Shown: positions 1 through 7,835 of the stretch, piece by piece | How the letters are laid out: every line of letters begins with the position of its first letter | Position numbering within the stretch: position 1 is the stretch's first letter | NCBI GenBank assembly: GCA_012729855.1 | Contig: JAAYCI010000067.1 | Coordinates: forward strand, 1-56,429 | Length of the DNA: 56,429 nucleotides | Source: Oscillospiraceae bacterium | GTDB taxonomy: Bacteria > Bacillota > Clostridia > Oscillospirales > Ruminococcaceae | Direction: 5' to 3' | Translations under genes and position numbers: made by a program | The notes under the pieces: model-generated | The model's input: the letters and a program-made list of their open reading frames with translations, nothing else | Told to the model about the DNA's origin: nothing | Database searches by the model: none

Positions 1-57
1 CAAGCGCTGCTTGGCCGCCTGATTCAGCGCGCCTGTGTGACGGAAATATTAACATAG
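1..57 (+). CDS. possible 3' end of an upstream gene
   Basis: Frame 1 is open from the window edge to a TAG at 55-57 and encodes 18 residues ending in VTEILT. It could be the C-terminus of the gene before dtd, which in Clostridia is often relA or recJ, but I do not recognise the tail as either. Too short to assign. Confidence 0.25.
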   Translation, partial: QALLGRLIQRACVTEILT

Positions 58-126
58 GCATGTGATTTTGTGGAAAGAATGAGCCCGTCGCTCTTTGATT
101 ATGCATTATTCGGTGTTGCCTTAGAT

Positions 127-573
127 ATGCGCGCATTGGTACAACGGGTGAAACGGGCCGCTGTGGTAATAGAAGGGGACGAAAGGCGCGAGATTGGGCC
201 GGGGGTGCTGGTTTTTTTGGGGGTGCGTGAGGGAGATGACCCGGCGCAGTGCCAGAAGCTGGCGGCCAAGTGTGCGGGGCTGCGTATTTTTGATGATGGG
301 GACGGCAAGCTGAACCTGTCGGCGGTGGACTTGGGCTATGCCGCTTTGGTGGTGAGCCAGTTTACTTTATACGGCGACGCGCGCAAGGGCAAGCGGCCCA
401 GCTTTACGGCTGCGGCCAAGCCGCCACTGAGTGTGGACTGCTATGAAGAATTTGTGCGCTGCATGCGGCAGCAGGGGCTGAAAGATGTGCAGACCGGCGA
501 ATTTGGCGCCGAGATGCAGGTGGAGCTGGTGAACGACGGGCCGGTGACCATCTGGCTGGATACGGACGACTGA
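127..573 (+). CDS. dtd: D-aminoacyl-tRNA deacylase
   Basis: Hydrolyses D-amino acids (and mischarged glycine) from tRNA in the cytosol, a chirality proofreading step. The 148-residue product begins MRALVQRVKRAAV and carries both family signatures: SQFTLYGD, the SQxTL catalytic motif, in the middle and NDGPVTIWLDT, the GPxT motif, at the C-terminus. The frame is open 19 codons further upstream, but the ATG at 127 gives the family's normal length and N-terminus, so I chose it. The next gene starts 38 bases downstream on the same strand, and dtd followed by a metallo-beta-lactamase and hemZ is a recurring order in Clostridia. Nothing abnormal is visible. Confidence 0.95.
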   Translation: MRALVQRVKRAAVVIEGDERREIGPGVLVFLGVREGDDPAQCQKLAAKCAGLRIFDDGDGKLNLSAVDLGYAALVVSQFTLYGDARKGKRPSFTAAAKPPLSVDCYEEFVRCMRQQGLKDVQTGEFGAEMQVELVNDGPVTIWLDTDD

Positions 574-611
574 TGTATAGCAAACAGGCATGGCCTGCGA
601 AGGAGAACTGT

Positions 612-1187
612 ATGAAAGCTTTTCATATTGTGGCGAGCGCGCCCTATTATACCAACACGTTTTTGCTCATCAGTGACGGGGGGCATGGCGTGGTGATTGA
701 CCCGGCGGCGGACGCCGAGGTGTACCTGAAGCAGCTGGAGGAGGACGGCGCCACGCTGACGCATATTTTGCTGACCCACGGCCATTTTGACCACGTGGGC
801 GCGGTGGATGCACTGAAGGAGAAGACTGGCGCGAAGCTGTACATGAACGCTGCCGACGCCAAAATGTTTGAGATGCAGCCCGATGAGACCTACACCGATG
901 GCGGCACCATCCAGGTGGATGAGCTGAGCTTTACCGTCATCTTTACGCCGGGGCACACGCCGGGGTCGGTGTGTATCCGCTGCGGGGATTTGCTGTTTAC
1001 CGGCGATACGCTGTTTGCGGGCGACATTGGGCGGACGGACTTCCCGGGCAGCAGCACAACGCAGATGCGTGAAAGCCTGAGGAAGCTGCGGGATACCATT
1101 ACGGACAACCCGCAGGTGCTGCCGGGGCATGAGGAGTTTTCGACGATGGACAACGAGAAGCAGCACAACCCCTATTTGCGGGGGTGA
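612..1187 (+). CDS. MBL-fold metallo-hydrolase (glyoxalase II-like)
   Basis: A single-domain metallo-beta-lactamase-fold hydrolase of 191 residues, about the size of the short glyoxalase II-like group. The zinc ligands are visible: THGHFDHVG gives H56, H58, D60 and H61; further metal-binding positions are in FTPGHTPGS, FTGDTLFAGDIGR and LPGHEEF. The substrate is not known for this group; hydrolysis of a thioester such as S-lactoylglutathione or its analogue is family inference. Start: the ATG at 612 is preceded by AAGGAGA (599-605). Its TGA overlaps the GTG start of hemZ in GTGA, so the two are almost certainly translationally coupled. Confidence 0.9.
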   Translation: MKAFHIVASAPYYTNTFLLISDGGHGVVIDPAADAEVYLKQLEEDGATLTHILLTHGHFDHVGAVDALKEKTGAKLYMNAADAKMFEMQPDETYTDGGTIQVDELSFTVIFTPGHTPGSVCIRCGDLLFTGDTLFAGDIGRTDFPGSSTTQMRESLRKLRDTITDNPQVLPGHEEFSTMDNEKQHNPYLRG

Positions 1188-2674
1188 GTGTGGCGGTTTC
1201 AGAGACAATGATGCCGGGCACGGCGCCGGTTATTGTGGTGAAGGGGCTGGCGTCCAGCTATGAGATAGAGCACCTGGCGCGGCTGTTTTTGCCGGGTGCG
1301 CAGATGCGGATGGCTGAAGGCACCCGTGGTGCTGCGGTGGTGTATGCCCGGGCAGGCGGGCGCCGGTTGGCAGCTGGTGTACGGCTGGCTGGGCGCTGTG
1401 TGGCGCGTACTGCGCCTAGGCCGGCGCAGGCGGAGGACGTGAAGTGGGTGCTCTCGCGGCTGCTGTACGACGCGCTGCGGGAGGTGACGGGCATTCGGCC
1501 GCCCTGGGGCATGCTGACGGGTGTGCGCCCGCTGAACCTGGTGCGCAAGATGCTTTTACAGGGAGGCGAAGCGGCCGCCGAAGCACGCCTGCTGGACCGC
1601 TGTGACGTGCTGCCCGGGAAATACCGGATGGCGCGGCAGATTGTGGCGCGGCAGCAGCCTGTATTGCAGAGCAGCGGTGGCCGCAGCTACAGTCTGTATG
1701 TTTCCATCCCGTTTTGCCCATCGCGCTGCGACTATTGCAGCTTTGTGTCCCGCACCACCGACCGTGAGGGCGGGCTGGTGGCGCCGTATCTGGACAAGCT
1801 GGCCGAAGAACTGGCCCTGACTGCCGAGATGGCCGATGCAAATGGACTGCGGCTGGAGAGCATTTATGTTGGGGGCGGCACGCCCACCGCGCTGGACAGC
1901 CGGCAGTTGGAACGCTTGCTGCTGGCGGTGGCCACCCACTTTGACACCGCCGCTGTGCGGGAATACACCGTGGAGGCCGGCCGGCCCGACTGCACCGGCG
2001 CCGAAAAACTGGCGCTGTTGAAAGCCTATGGCGTGGGGCGGGTGTCTATCAACCCGCAGAGCATGGACGATGGGGTGCTGGCGCGCATTGGGCGGCGGCA
2101 TACGGCGGAGGACATTCGGCGCTGCTTTGCCGAGGCGCGGGCGGCCGGGCATGGGTGCATCAACATGGATGTGATAGCCGGGCTGCCGGGAGACAGCAAC
2201 GCCGGTTTCGCCCAAAGCATGGAGGCCGTGCTGGCTTTGGGGCCGGAGAACATCACGGTGCATGCGCTGACGCTGAAAAGGGCGTCCAACCTGGTGGTGG
2301 ACGGCAGGAACGATGCCGCCGCGCCGGGGGTGATGGTGGCCCATGCCACCGAGCGCCTGGCCAAAGCGGGCTACCAGCCCTATTACCTCTACCGCCAGAA
2401 AAGCAGCCCCGACAATTTGGAGAACATAGGCTGGGCGCTGCCGGGGCATTTTGGGCTTTATAATATTTTCATTATGGAAGAGGCCCACAGCATTTTGGCC
2501 GTGGGGGCCGGCGCGGCCACCAAGCTGGTGGGCGCGGGCGGCAGTGTGATAAAGCGCCTGTTCAACCACAAGTTCCCGGCGGAATATATTCGGGAATTTG
2601 AACAACTGCAAGCGAGAAAAAGAGGAGTGAACGCATTTTATGCCCGCTATTTGGATTCCGAAACGGCTGGTTGA
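1184..2674 (+). CDS. hemZ: HemZ-like coproporphyrinogen dehydrogenase, radical SAM
   Basis: Radical-SAM protein of the HemN/HemZ family, 496 residues. After an N-terminal region of about 170 residues typical of HemZ, the 4Fe-4S motif CPSRCDYCSF places cysteines at 178, 182 and 185, followed by the SAM-binding YVGGGTPTAL and the HemN-like SINPQSM and NMDVIAGLPGD segments. HemZ is named for oxygen-independent oxidation of coproporphyrinogen III, but many clostridial members lack other haem genes and their true substrate is uncertain; no haem gene is nearby here. The GTG start at 1184 overlaps the preceding stop; an ATG at 1208 is an alternative. The 3' end overlaps the next gene by 35 bases. 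Confidence 0.88.
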   Translation: MSVAVSETMMPGTAPVIVVKGLASSYEIEHLARLFLPGAQMRMAEGTRGAAVVYARAGGRRLAAGVRLAGRCVARTAPRPAQAEDVKWVLSRLLYDALREVTGIRPPWGMLTGVRPLNLVRKMLLQGGEAAAEARLLDRCDVLPGKYRMARQIVARQQPVLQSSGGRSYSLYVSIPFCPSRCDYCSFVSRTTDREGGLVAPYLDKLAEELALTAEMADANGLRLESIYVGGGTPTALDSRQLERLLLAVATHFDTAAVREYTVEAGRPDCTGAEKLALLKAYGVGRVSINPQSMDDGVLARIGRRHTAEDIRRCFAEARAAGHGCINMDVIAGLPGDSNAGFAQSMEAVLALGPENITVHALTLKRASNLVVDGRNDAAAPGVMVAHATERLAKAGYQPYYLYRQKSSPDNLENIGWALPGHFGLYNIFIMEEAHSILAVGAGAATKLVGAGGSVIKRLFNHKFPAEYIREFEQLQARKRGVNAFYARYLDSETAG

Positions 2675-3563
2675 CATTGGGCTGATCAACACCGCGGCGG
2701 AAAACCCGACCAGTTTTGTGATGCACTGTGAGATAGAATACGAAAGCCGGGTGATTGCAGCGGCGGCAGAAAGCCGCGGCGGCGGGTGCAAGGTTATTAT
2801 GCTGACGGGGCCGTCGGCCTCGGGCAAGACCACCACCGCCTACAAGCTGCGGGACGCGCTGGTGCGCAGCGGGACCCACGCCGTGGTGGTAAGCCTGGAT
2901 AATTTTTACCTGGACCTGGAAAACTACCCCCGCCTGCCCAACGGCATGAAGGATTATGAAAATGTGCACGCGCTGGATGTGGACGAGATACACCGCTGCC
3001 TGCTGGCGCTGATTGAGACGGGAAAAGCGGAGTTCCCGATGTTTGACTTCCGTACTGAACGGCGGATGGCCGAGACCCAGCACATCGAGCTGCAGGGCGG
3101 GGTGGTGATTGTGGAGGGCATTCACGCGCTGAACCCGATTTTGACCGATGTGCTGCCGCGGGGCAGCGTGTATAAGATATATGCCGGCCTGCGGGAGGAG
3201 TATGCCTATGGTGGGCAGCGCAGCCTGCCCACACGGGATATCCGCCTGGCCAGGCGGATGGTGCGGGACAACAAGTTCCGCGGGCACAGCCTGGAAAAGA
3301 CCGTGAACATGTGGCCGATGGTGTGTGAGGGCGAGGACCGCTACATCAAGGCGTTCAAACCCCATGCCGACCTGCTGCTGGACACGGCGTTCAGCTATGA
3401 GATATGCGTTCTGGCGCCGTTTGTTACGGCTATGAAGGGACGGATAGAAGACCCGGCGCTGGGGGCGGTACTGGATGACCTGGCCGACCGCTTTGCCGTT
3501 TGCGCAACGATACCGGAGGCGTATATCCCGCCACAGTCGATGTTACGGGAGTTTATTGGGTAG
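2640..3563 (+). CDS. nucleoside kinase, uridine kinase/phosphoribulokinase family
   Basis: P-loop kinase of 307 residues. Walker A is GPSASGKTTT (G57 to T66); a uridine-kinase-like DNFY motif appears in VVSLDNFYLD, and the lid arginines in RDIRLARRMVRD. Family members phosphorylate uridine/cytidine or related nucleosides; clostridial copies are often annotated simply as nucleoside kinase, and a C-terminal extension such as the one here is common. The ATG at 2640 has GAGGAG (2622-2627) in front and lies inside the end of hemZ, implying coupled expression. The gene ends in a TAG at 3561-3563 that doubles as the first bases of a structured repeat element. Substrate not provable from sequence. 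Confidence 0.85.
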   Translation: MPAIWIPKRLVDIGLINTAAENPTSFVMHCEIEYESRVIAAAAESRGGGCKVIMLTGPSASGKTTTAYKLRDALVRSGTHAVVVSLDNFYLDLENYPRLPNGMKDYENVHALDVDEIHRCLLALIETGKAEFPMFDFRTERRMAETQHIELQGGVVIVEGIHALNPILTDVLPRGSVYKIYAGLREEYAYGGQRSLPTRDIRLARRMVRDNKFRGHSLEKTVNMWPMVCEGEDRYIKAFKPHADLLLDTAFSYEICVLAPFVTAMKGRIEDPALGAVLDDLADRFAVCATIPEAYIPPQSMLREFIG

Positions 3564-3880
3564 GGCCCGAAGGGCAAAATTTGGCTCGCATAGCAGTATC
3601 TTAACTTATAGCAAATGTTACGGCGAACAAATTTTCCCGCGCCCGGTTATGGGGTGCCCCAAAGGGGCGCACCAGAACCGCAAGAGGCGGCAGTATGCCG
3701 CCGAGGCGTGGGTGAGAGCTTCACCATTACACCAAGTTCGGGGCGAGTATATCCCACGCGACAGCTGTGCAGTGTGAGCTGCAAGACTGCGCCCCGCAGG
3801 GCGCGTTTCGAGGCCAACCGCCGCCGAAGGCGGCGGCACTTGGGCCGAGATGCGGCAGTACGCCGCCGAGGCGTGGGTGT
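3561..3880. repeat. modular multi-hairpin element, copy A
   Basis: Starts at the stop codon of the nucleoside kinase (TAGGGCCCGAAGGGC). Module 1 is bounded by the inverted AAAATTTG / CAAATTTT pair; module 2 is a long hairpin at 3644-3680 with arms starting CGGTT and ending AACCG; module 3 is GGCGGC-agtat-GCCGCC flanked by the constant CCGCAAGAG and GAGGCGTGGGTG. A second half follows with TGCGCCCCGCAGGGCGC, an imperfect CCGCCG/CGGCGG hairpin and another GAGGCGTGGGTG at the end. It fills the 372-base gap before the next gene. Relatives lie at 32514-33155, 35472-35743 and 42728-42920. Open frames in it are by-products of its composition. Confidence 0.85.
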
Positions 3881-3935
3881 TTATAAACCTTTATCGTTCT
3901 CAAAACAACGACCAACCAGGAAAGGATGGTTTGCG

Positions 3936-4289
3936 ATGAATCAGAGCAGAAGCAGCTTTTTGGACGTGGCAGGGCAGGTGGCGGAGGGTGCGGTGCGCCT
4001 GACCGGTGAGGTGGTGGCGCGTGGCCGCGATAAAGTGGACCAGATGGCGCTGAACGGCCGCCTGATGAAGCTGCACCGGCAGTTGGGCGCGCTGGTATAC
4101 AGCCAGAAGAAGACCGGGCGCGAGGACGAGCAGATGCTGGACTGGTATATTGCGGAGATTGACCGGGTGAAGCGGCGGCTGGCCGCATTGGAGATGCGCG
4201 ACGAGCAGGATTTTACCGTGTATGATGCCCGGCGACCGGATGCGGAGGATGACGCGGAGGCGATGTTTCGTGCTGGTGGCCAGCCGTAA
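3936..4289 (+). CDS. small conserved-looking hypothetical protein
   Basis: 117-residue, charged, cytosolic-looking protein starting MNQSRSSFLDVAGQ. It has an N-terminal stretch with predicted helix (VAEGAVRLTGEVVARGRDKVD cannot span a membrane), a central LHRQLGALVYSQ and an acidic tail (DAEDDAEAMF), and looks mostly alpha-helical with coiled-coil tendency around EIDRVKRRLAALE. No catalytic motif or domain is recognised. The start is set by the AGGAAAGGA ribosome binding site at 3919-3927 and ATG at 3936; the frame is open further upstream but only through the repeat element. A palindromic terminator follows at 4293-4336. Confidence 0.7.
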   Translation: MNQSRSSFLDVAGQVAEGAVRLTGEVVARGRDKVDQMALNGRLMKLHRQLGALVYSQKKTGREDEQMLDWYIAEIDRVKRRLAALEMRDEQDFTVYDARRPDAEDDAEAMFRAGGQP

Positions 4290-4292
4290 CCA

Positions 4293-4336
4293 CCCCAAAA
4301 GGAAAACGGTGGTGCGTTTTGGGCCGTTTTTTGGGG
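4293..4336. terminator. intrinsic terminator
   Basis: Long imperfect palindrome: left arm begins CCCCAAAA and continues to AAAACGG, right arm reads CCGTTTTTTGGGG, with the T-run in the right arm. It lies 4 bases after the stop of the hypothetical protein at 3936-4289 and should terminate that transcript before mazG. Confidence 0.7.
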
Positions 4337-4462
4337 TAAAAAAGCCTGTAAATGGCCAGAAAAACCCACAAAACCCTTGAAATATGGGGTGGTATGGGGT
4401 AGAATAGGGCCGTGGCTTTTTGGAAATAACGTCAGGCCGCAAAGCAGCCCCTGAGGTGACGG

Positions 4463-5254
4463 ATGGAGTTTGAACGCAAAGACCGCTACAACGTGGCAGA
4501 CCTTGTGGAGATTGTGCGGATACTGCGCGCGCCGGGCGGCTGCCCCTGGGATGCCGAGCAGACCCACCAGTCGATTCGCAACAACCTGATAGAGGAAACC
4601 TATGAGGTGGCGGACGCAATAGACCGGGAAGACGCGGCGCTGCTGTGCGAAGAGCTGGGCGACCTGCTGCTGCAGGTGGTGATGCACACCCGGATGGAGA
4701 CGGAGCTTGGCGGCTTTGACTTTGACGATGTGTGCGACGGCATTTGCCAGAAGCTGATTTACCGGCACCCCCATGTGTTTGGGCAGGTGGCGGTAGGCTC
4801 GTCCGACGAGGTGCTGCAAAACTGGGAAGCGCTGAAAAACACCGAGAAGGGCCGCGAGACGGCTGCCCAGCGGCTGGACAGCGTGCCGCCCAGCCTGCCG
4901 GCGCTGATGCGCGCGGGCAAGGTGCAAAAGCGCGCGGCGGCCTTTGGTTTTGCCTATGAAACTGTGCAGGACGCGTTGGCCGACTTGCGCTCGGAGCTGG
5001 AAGAGCTGGAGCAGGCGGTGGAAGACGGGCAGGGCATGCAGGAGGAGCTGGGCGACCTGCTTTTCAGTGCGGTGAACGTGGCCCGCTTTGTGGGGGCCGA
5101 CGCAGAGGAGGCGCTGACCGCCAGCACCGACAAGTTTGCCCGCCGTGTGAAAGCCGTGGAGGCCATGGCTGGCGATGAAAACCTGGCCGGCCTGGATGCC
5201 CGGCAGCTGGATGTGCTGTGGAAGCAGGCGAAGGCTGAAGAGAAGCAACCATGA
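4463..5254 (+). CDS. mazG: nucleoside triphosphate pyrophosphohydrolase MazG
   Basis: All-alpha NTP pyrophosphatase that removes non-canonical or excess (d)NTPs. The 263-residue product has two MazG domains: the first with the marker GGCPWDAEQTHQS and metal-binding EETYE (E44, E45, E48) and ELGDLL (E64, D67); the second with the degenerate repeat ELGDLLFSAVNVARF near residue 195. Compared with Bacillus YabN it lacks the N-terminal methylase-like domain, so it is a plain E. coli-type MazG. The ATG at 4463 follows a weak GAGGTGA site. It heads the mazG-HU-rqcP-divIC-S1 neighbourhood that is conserved in Firmicutes. Confidence 0.93.
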   Translation: MEFERKDRYNVADLVEIVRILRAPGGCPWDAEQTHQSIRNNLIEETYEVADAIDREDAALLCEELGDLLLQVVMHTRMETELGGFDFDDVCDGICQKLIYRHPHVFGQVAVGSSDEVLQNWEALKNTEKGRETAAQRLDSVPPSLPALMRAGKVQKRAAAFGFAYETVQDALADLRSELEELEQAVEDGQGMQEELGDLLFSAVNVARFVGADAEEALTASTDKFARRVKAVEAMAGDENLAGLDARQLDVLWKQAKAEEKQP

Positions 5255-5312
5255 GAAGCGCACTACAGAGTGTTTTAATCTGTCAATCATAAATATACGG
5301 AGGTAATTGCAC

Positions 5313-5591
5313 ATGACGAAAAGTGACTTGGTAACTATGGTGGCGGGTGCTGCCGAGCTGTCTAAAAAAGACGCTGAGAAAGCTGTGAATGCTGTTTTTG
5401 ATTCCATTACGGAAGCACTGAAGAAGGGCGACAAAGTTTCTTTGGTAGGCTTTGGCACCTTTGAGACCCGCCAGCGCCCCGCACGCAAGGGCCGCAACCC
5501 CCAGACCAAGCAGGAGATCACCATCCCGGCCACCACCGCCCCCGCTTTCAAGAGCGGCAAGGCGCTGAAAGACGCTGTTGCCGGGAAATAA
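5313..5591 (+). CDS. hup: HU family DNA-binding protein
   Basis: Histone-like architectural DNA-binding protein of 92 residues, normal length. Begins [23 protein letters not shown], with the beta-arm region [24 protein letters not shown] and the HU signature GFGTF-x-RxRxARxGRNPQT clearly readable. The start is the ATG at 5313, nine bases after GGAGG (5300-5304); a TTG two codons upstream is less likely. HU between mazG and rqcP is a frequent clostridial order. Likely highly expressed: it has its own strong ribosome binding site and about 60 bases of AT-rich leader. Confidence 0.95.
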   Translation: MTKSDLVTMVAGAAELSKKDAEKAVNAVFDSITEALKKGDKVSLVGFGTFETRQRPARKGRNPQTKQEITIPATTAPAFKSGKALKDAVAGK

Positions 5592-5660
5592 TGTGCATGG
5601 AATAGCATGTTTCAGGGTGGCCTATGAGTGGGCCATCCTGATTTTTTTGGGAGGATACTG

Positions 5661-5909
5661 ATGCGAATAGACAAGTATTTGAAGCTGTCGCGCCTGATAA
5701 AGCGGCGGACGGTGGCCAACGAGGTGGCCGATGCGGGGAAGATTATGGTGAACGGGCGGGTGGTGAAAGCCAGCTACGCCGTGAAGGTGGGCGACGTGAT
5801 TGAGATCGCGTTTGCGTCGAAGCCGCTGCGGGCGAAGGTGCTGAGTGTGGAGGCGCCCAAGGGCAAGGACGTGGCCCGAGAGATGTTTGAGATAGTAGAA
5901 GGAGGCTGA
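5661..5909 (+). CDS. rqcP: RqcP (YabO-type S4 domain protein)
   Basis: 82-residue RNA-binding protein consisting almost entirely of an S4 domain: MRIDKYLKLSRLIKRRTVANE, then GKIMVNGRVVKASYAVKVGDVIEI. RqcP works with RqcH in bacterial ribosome quality control, binding peptidyl-tRNA on the 50S subunit during poly-alanine tailing. Identification rests on size, the MRxDKxLKxSRxIKRR start and position downstream of mazG. Ribosome binding site GGGAGG at 5649-5654, ATG at 5661. In Bacillus the next genes are yabP and yabQ; here the next gene is divIC-like, so both sporulation genes are absent. Confidence 0.92.
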   Translation: MRIDKYLKLSRLIKRRTVANEVADAGKIMVNGRVVKASYAVKVGDVIEIAFASKPLRAKVLSVEAPKGKDVAREMFEIVEGG

Positions 5910-5960
5910 CGGAGCCCAGGGCCGGAGCCTGCGCAGAATGGCCAAAAGCCAAAGAAATGC

Positions 5961-5990
5961 TTGCATTGGCGGTAAAGGCTGGTGTATACT
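5961..5990 (+). promoter_or_regulatory. sigma-A promoter for the divIC-like gene
   Basis: TTGCAT (5961-5966), an 18-base spacer, and TATACT (5985-5990), about 120 bases upstream of the start at 6108. It is placed after rqcP, so the divIC-like gene can be transcribed separately from the upstream genes. Confidence 0.6.
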
Positions 5991-6107
5991 GTAAAGACAA
6001 TACGCGTAGTGGGCCTTTTTAAACAAAAATCCGTTGATAATTTGGGATGGATTTGGTGCGGTGCAGTATCGCGCCCGGCCAAGGGGCCAAAGGCCACGGG
6101 TGATGCC

Positions 6108-6416
6108 ATGTCGAAAAGTCGTTCAAAGAACGAAAAAAAACGCAGCATTTGGAGTATCATTTTTAAACTGGCCGTGGTGGCAGCCTCGGTCTATTTGGTG
6201 TTTACTTTTGTAAGTGGGCAGATACAGGCCAACGCCAAGCAGCGGGAGCTGGAGCTGCTGCAGGCCAGGGTGGAGTTGCAGACCGAGAAGAATGAAGAGC
6301 TGCAGCGGATGATGGAGGCGGGTGACCAGGACGCTTACATTGAGCGGATGGCCCGCGAAAAGCTGGGCTACGCCAAACCGGATGAACGCGTTTATGTGGA
6401 TATAACAGGGGAGTAG
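6108..6416 (+). CDS. DivIC/FtsB-like septum formation initiator
   Basis: 102-residue single-pass membrane protein: a basic cytoplasmic N-terminus (MSKSRSKNEKKRS), one membrane segment (about residues 16-36, WSIIFKLAVVAASVYLVFTF), then a coiled coil rich in E, L, Q and R (residues 40-75) and a C-terminal AREKLGYAKPDERVYVDI, which is the conserved ARExLGYxxPxE tail of the DivIC/FtsB family. These proteins bind FtsL and help assemble the division septum. The position between rqcP and an S1-domain gene matches Bacillus divIC. Ribosome binding site is weak; ATG at 6108 is the only start that leaves a sensible topology. Confidence 0.85.
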   Translation: MSKSRSKNEKKRSIWSIIFKLAVVAASVYLVFTFVSGQIQANAKQRELELLQARVELQTEKNEELQRMMEAGDQDAYIERMAREKLGYAKPDERVYVDITGE

Positions 6417-6556
6417 CCTGAAGGGTGAATCTTTGATATCGAGCGGGCCTTGCGGCAGGCACGTGGCCGCAGGGGACTGTGTATACTGACGTAAGAGGAA
6501 GGCGAAGGGGCAAAGATGGGTTTGCCTTAATAATATGAGGAGGAAATCGATAGTAA

Positions 6557-7030
6557 ATGCAGGTGCAGGTAGGAGAAATTTTTGAGGGGAAAGTGACCGG
6601 GGTAAAGAAGTTTGGCGCATTTGTTCTGATGCCGGACGGCAAGACCGGAATGGTACACATTTCCGAGGTGAGCAACAGCTATGTGCAGGAGCTGGCCGAC
6701 GTGCTGAGCGAGGGCCAGATGGTGACCGTGAAGGTGATGAGCGTGAACCCGGACGGCAAGGTGTCGCTTTCTATGAAGCGGGCGCTGCCTGATGATGCGC
6801 CACGCCCCGAACGCACGGAACGGCCCCAGCGCTCAGAGCGCCCCTCACGCCCGCAACGTGCGGATTCCGGGCGTGTATGGCAGCCCAAACAGCAGGCGCA
6901 GCAGGGCGGAGAGTTGTCTTTTGAGGACATGATGTCGAAGTTTAAATCACAGAGTGAAGAGAAGATAAGTGATTTGCGGCGGGTGACTGAGGCGCGCCGC
7001 GGCGGCGGGGGCTATTCCCGCAGGCGATAG
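6557..7030 (+). CDS. S1 RNA-binding domain protein (YabR-like)
   Basis: 157 residues. Residues 1-75 form one S1 domain (VGEIFEGKVTGVKKFGAFV, GMVHISEVS, GQMVTVKVMSVNPDGKVSLSMK). The rest is a low-complexity, arginine- and proline-rich linker (ERTERPQRSERPSRPQRA) and a C-terminal LSFEDMMSKFKSQSEEKISDLRR followed by a glycine/arginine tail. Bacillus YabR, the equivalent in the divIC neighbourhood, has the same plan; it is thought to bind RNA, but its role is not settled. Strong AGGAGG at 6538-6543 and ATG at 6557. A hairpin terminator follows directly. Confidence 0.88.
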   Translation: MQVQVGEIFEGKVTGVKKFGAFVLMPDGKTGMVHISEVSNSYVQELADVLSEGQMVTVKVMSVNPDGKVSLSMKRALPDDAPRPERTERPQRSERPSRPQRADSGRVWQPKQQAQQGGELSFEDMMSKFKSQSEEKISDLRRVTEARRGGGGYSRRR

Positions 7031-7033
7031 GAT

Positions 7034-7066
7034 ATGAGGCGGCTGCTGCGGCAGTCGCCTTGTTTT
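7034..7066 (+). terminator. intrinsic terminator after the S1-domain gene
   Basis: Stem AGGCGGCTGC / GCAGTCGCCT around a short loop, followed by TTGTTTTT, just after the stop codon at 7030. Confidence 0.75.
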
Positions 7067-7121
7067 TATGCGTGGGCGGGTATCTATTTGTGAACGAAGT
7101 GCGACTTTTTTTGGAAAACCC

Positions 7122-7150
7122 TGTTATCGACAAAGGATATCCTGTATAAT
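7122..7150 (+). promoter_or_regulatory. probable sigma-A promoter of hpf
   Basis: A perfect -10 box TATAAT at 7145-7150. The -35 region 17 bases upstream is poor (TGTTAT). The distance to the hpf start (7221) leaves a leader of about 65 bases. Confidence 0.5.
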
Positions 7151-7220
7151 GGAGGCAAGGAAAGGTGGGGCATGTTTCCCTGCCCGCCTTCTTGGAATGA
7201 AGCAATAGGGAGGCAAGGCA

Positions 7221-7736
7221 ATGAAAGTAACCTGTAATGGACGTAAAGTGGCCTTGAAAGACAGCTTTGTGGAGCGGACGGAAAAGCGCTTGGCCAAGCT
7301 GGACAAGTTTTTTGCCGACGAGGCGGAAGCCAACGTGACCGTGATGGTGGAGAAAAAATACCAGAAAGTGGAGATCACTGTTCGTGACAGGGGTTTTGTG
7401 GCGCGGGCCGAGCGCAGCGCGCCACAGATGGAGGAAGCGTTTGACGCGGCGGCCGATGTGCTGACCAAGAACATTGTGAAGAACCGCAAGAAGCTGGCCG
7501 AGCGCCTGCAGCGGGCCGTGCCCGACGTGGAGTATGATGCGCCGGAGGAAGAGAATTATCATCTGATTCGCGAGAAACGCTTTGTGGTGAAGCCGGCTTC
7601 GGTGGATGAGGCGATTTTGCAGATGAACATGCTGGGGCACAGCTTTTACCTGTTCCGGGATGTGGATTCGGATGAGGTGAACGCGGTGTATGCCCGCAAG
7701 GATGGCAGCTATGGTGTGCTGATTCCCGAGCGGTAA
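7221..7736 (+). CDS. hpf: long-form ribosome hibernation promoting factor
   Basis: 171 residues, the length of long HPF. The N-terminal S30AE domain (residues 1-100; MKVTCNGRKVALKDSFVERTE start, then the pattern VTVMVEKKYQKVEITVR) binds the 30S decoding region. The C-terminal domain (about 115-171; IREKRFVVKPASVDEAILQM, LGHSFYLFRD, YARKDGSYGVLIPER) dimerises and joins two 70S ribosomes into 100S particles in stationary phase or stress. Ribosome binding site GGGAGG about eight bases before the ATG. It sits alone between a promoter and a terminator, so it is a monocistronic unit. Confidence 0.95.
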   Translation: MKVTCNGRKVALKDSFVERTEKRLAKLDKFFADEAEANVTVMVEKKYQKVEITVRDRGFVARAERSAPQMEEAFDAAADVLTKNIVKNRKKLAERLQRAVPDVEYDAPEEENYHLIREKRFVVKPASVDEAILQMNMLGHSFYLFRDVDSDEVNAVYARKDGSYGVLIPER

Positions 7737-7779
7737 GGCGCACGGCTTTTTTATGAGGCTGTTAGGCAATAAATAGAAC

Positions 7780-7816
7780 GATCCCGGGGAAGGGGAACCT
7801 TCTCCGGGATTTTTGT
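7780..7816. terminator. terminator between convergent hpf and rluA-type genes
   Basis: Stem ATCCCGGGGAAGG / CCTTCTCCGGGAT with ATTTTTG on the plus strand side. It separates two genes that converge here. Confidence 0.75.
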
Positions 7817-7835
7817 ATGGTATGGGCAAAACGTT

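Noticed and set aside
6458-6487. Promoter before the S1-domain gene from TATACT at 6482
   Set aside because: No acceptable -35 box at 16-18 bases.
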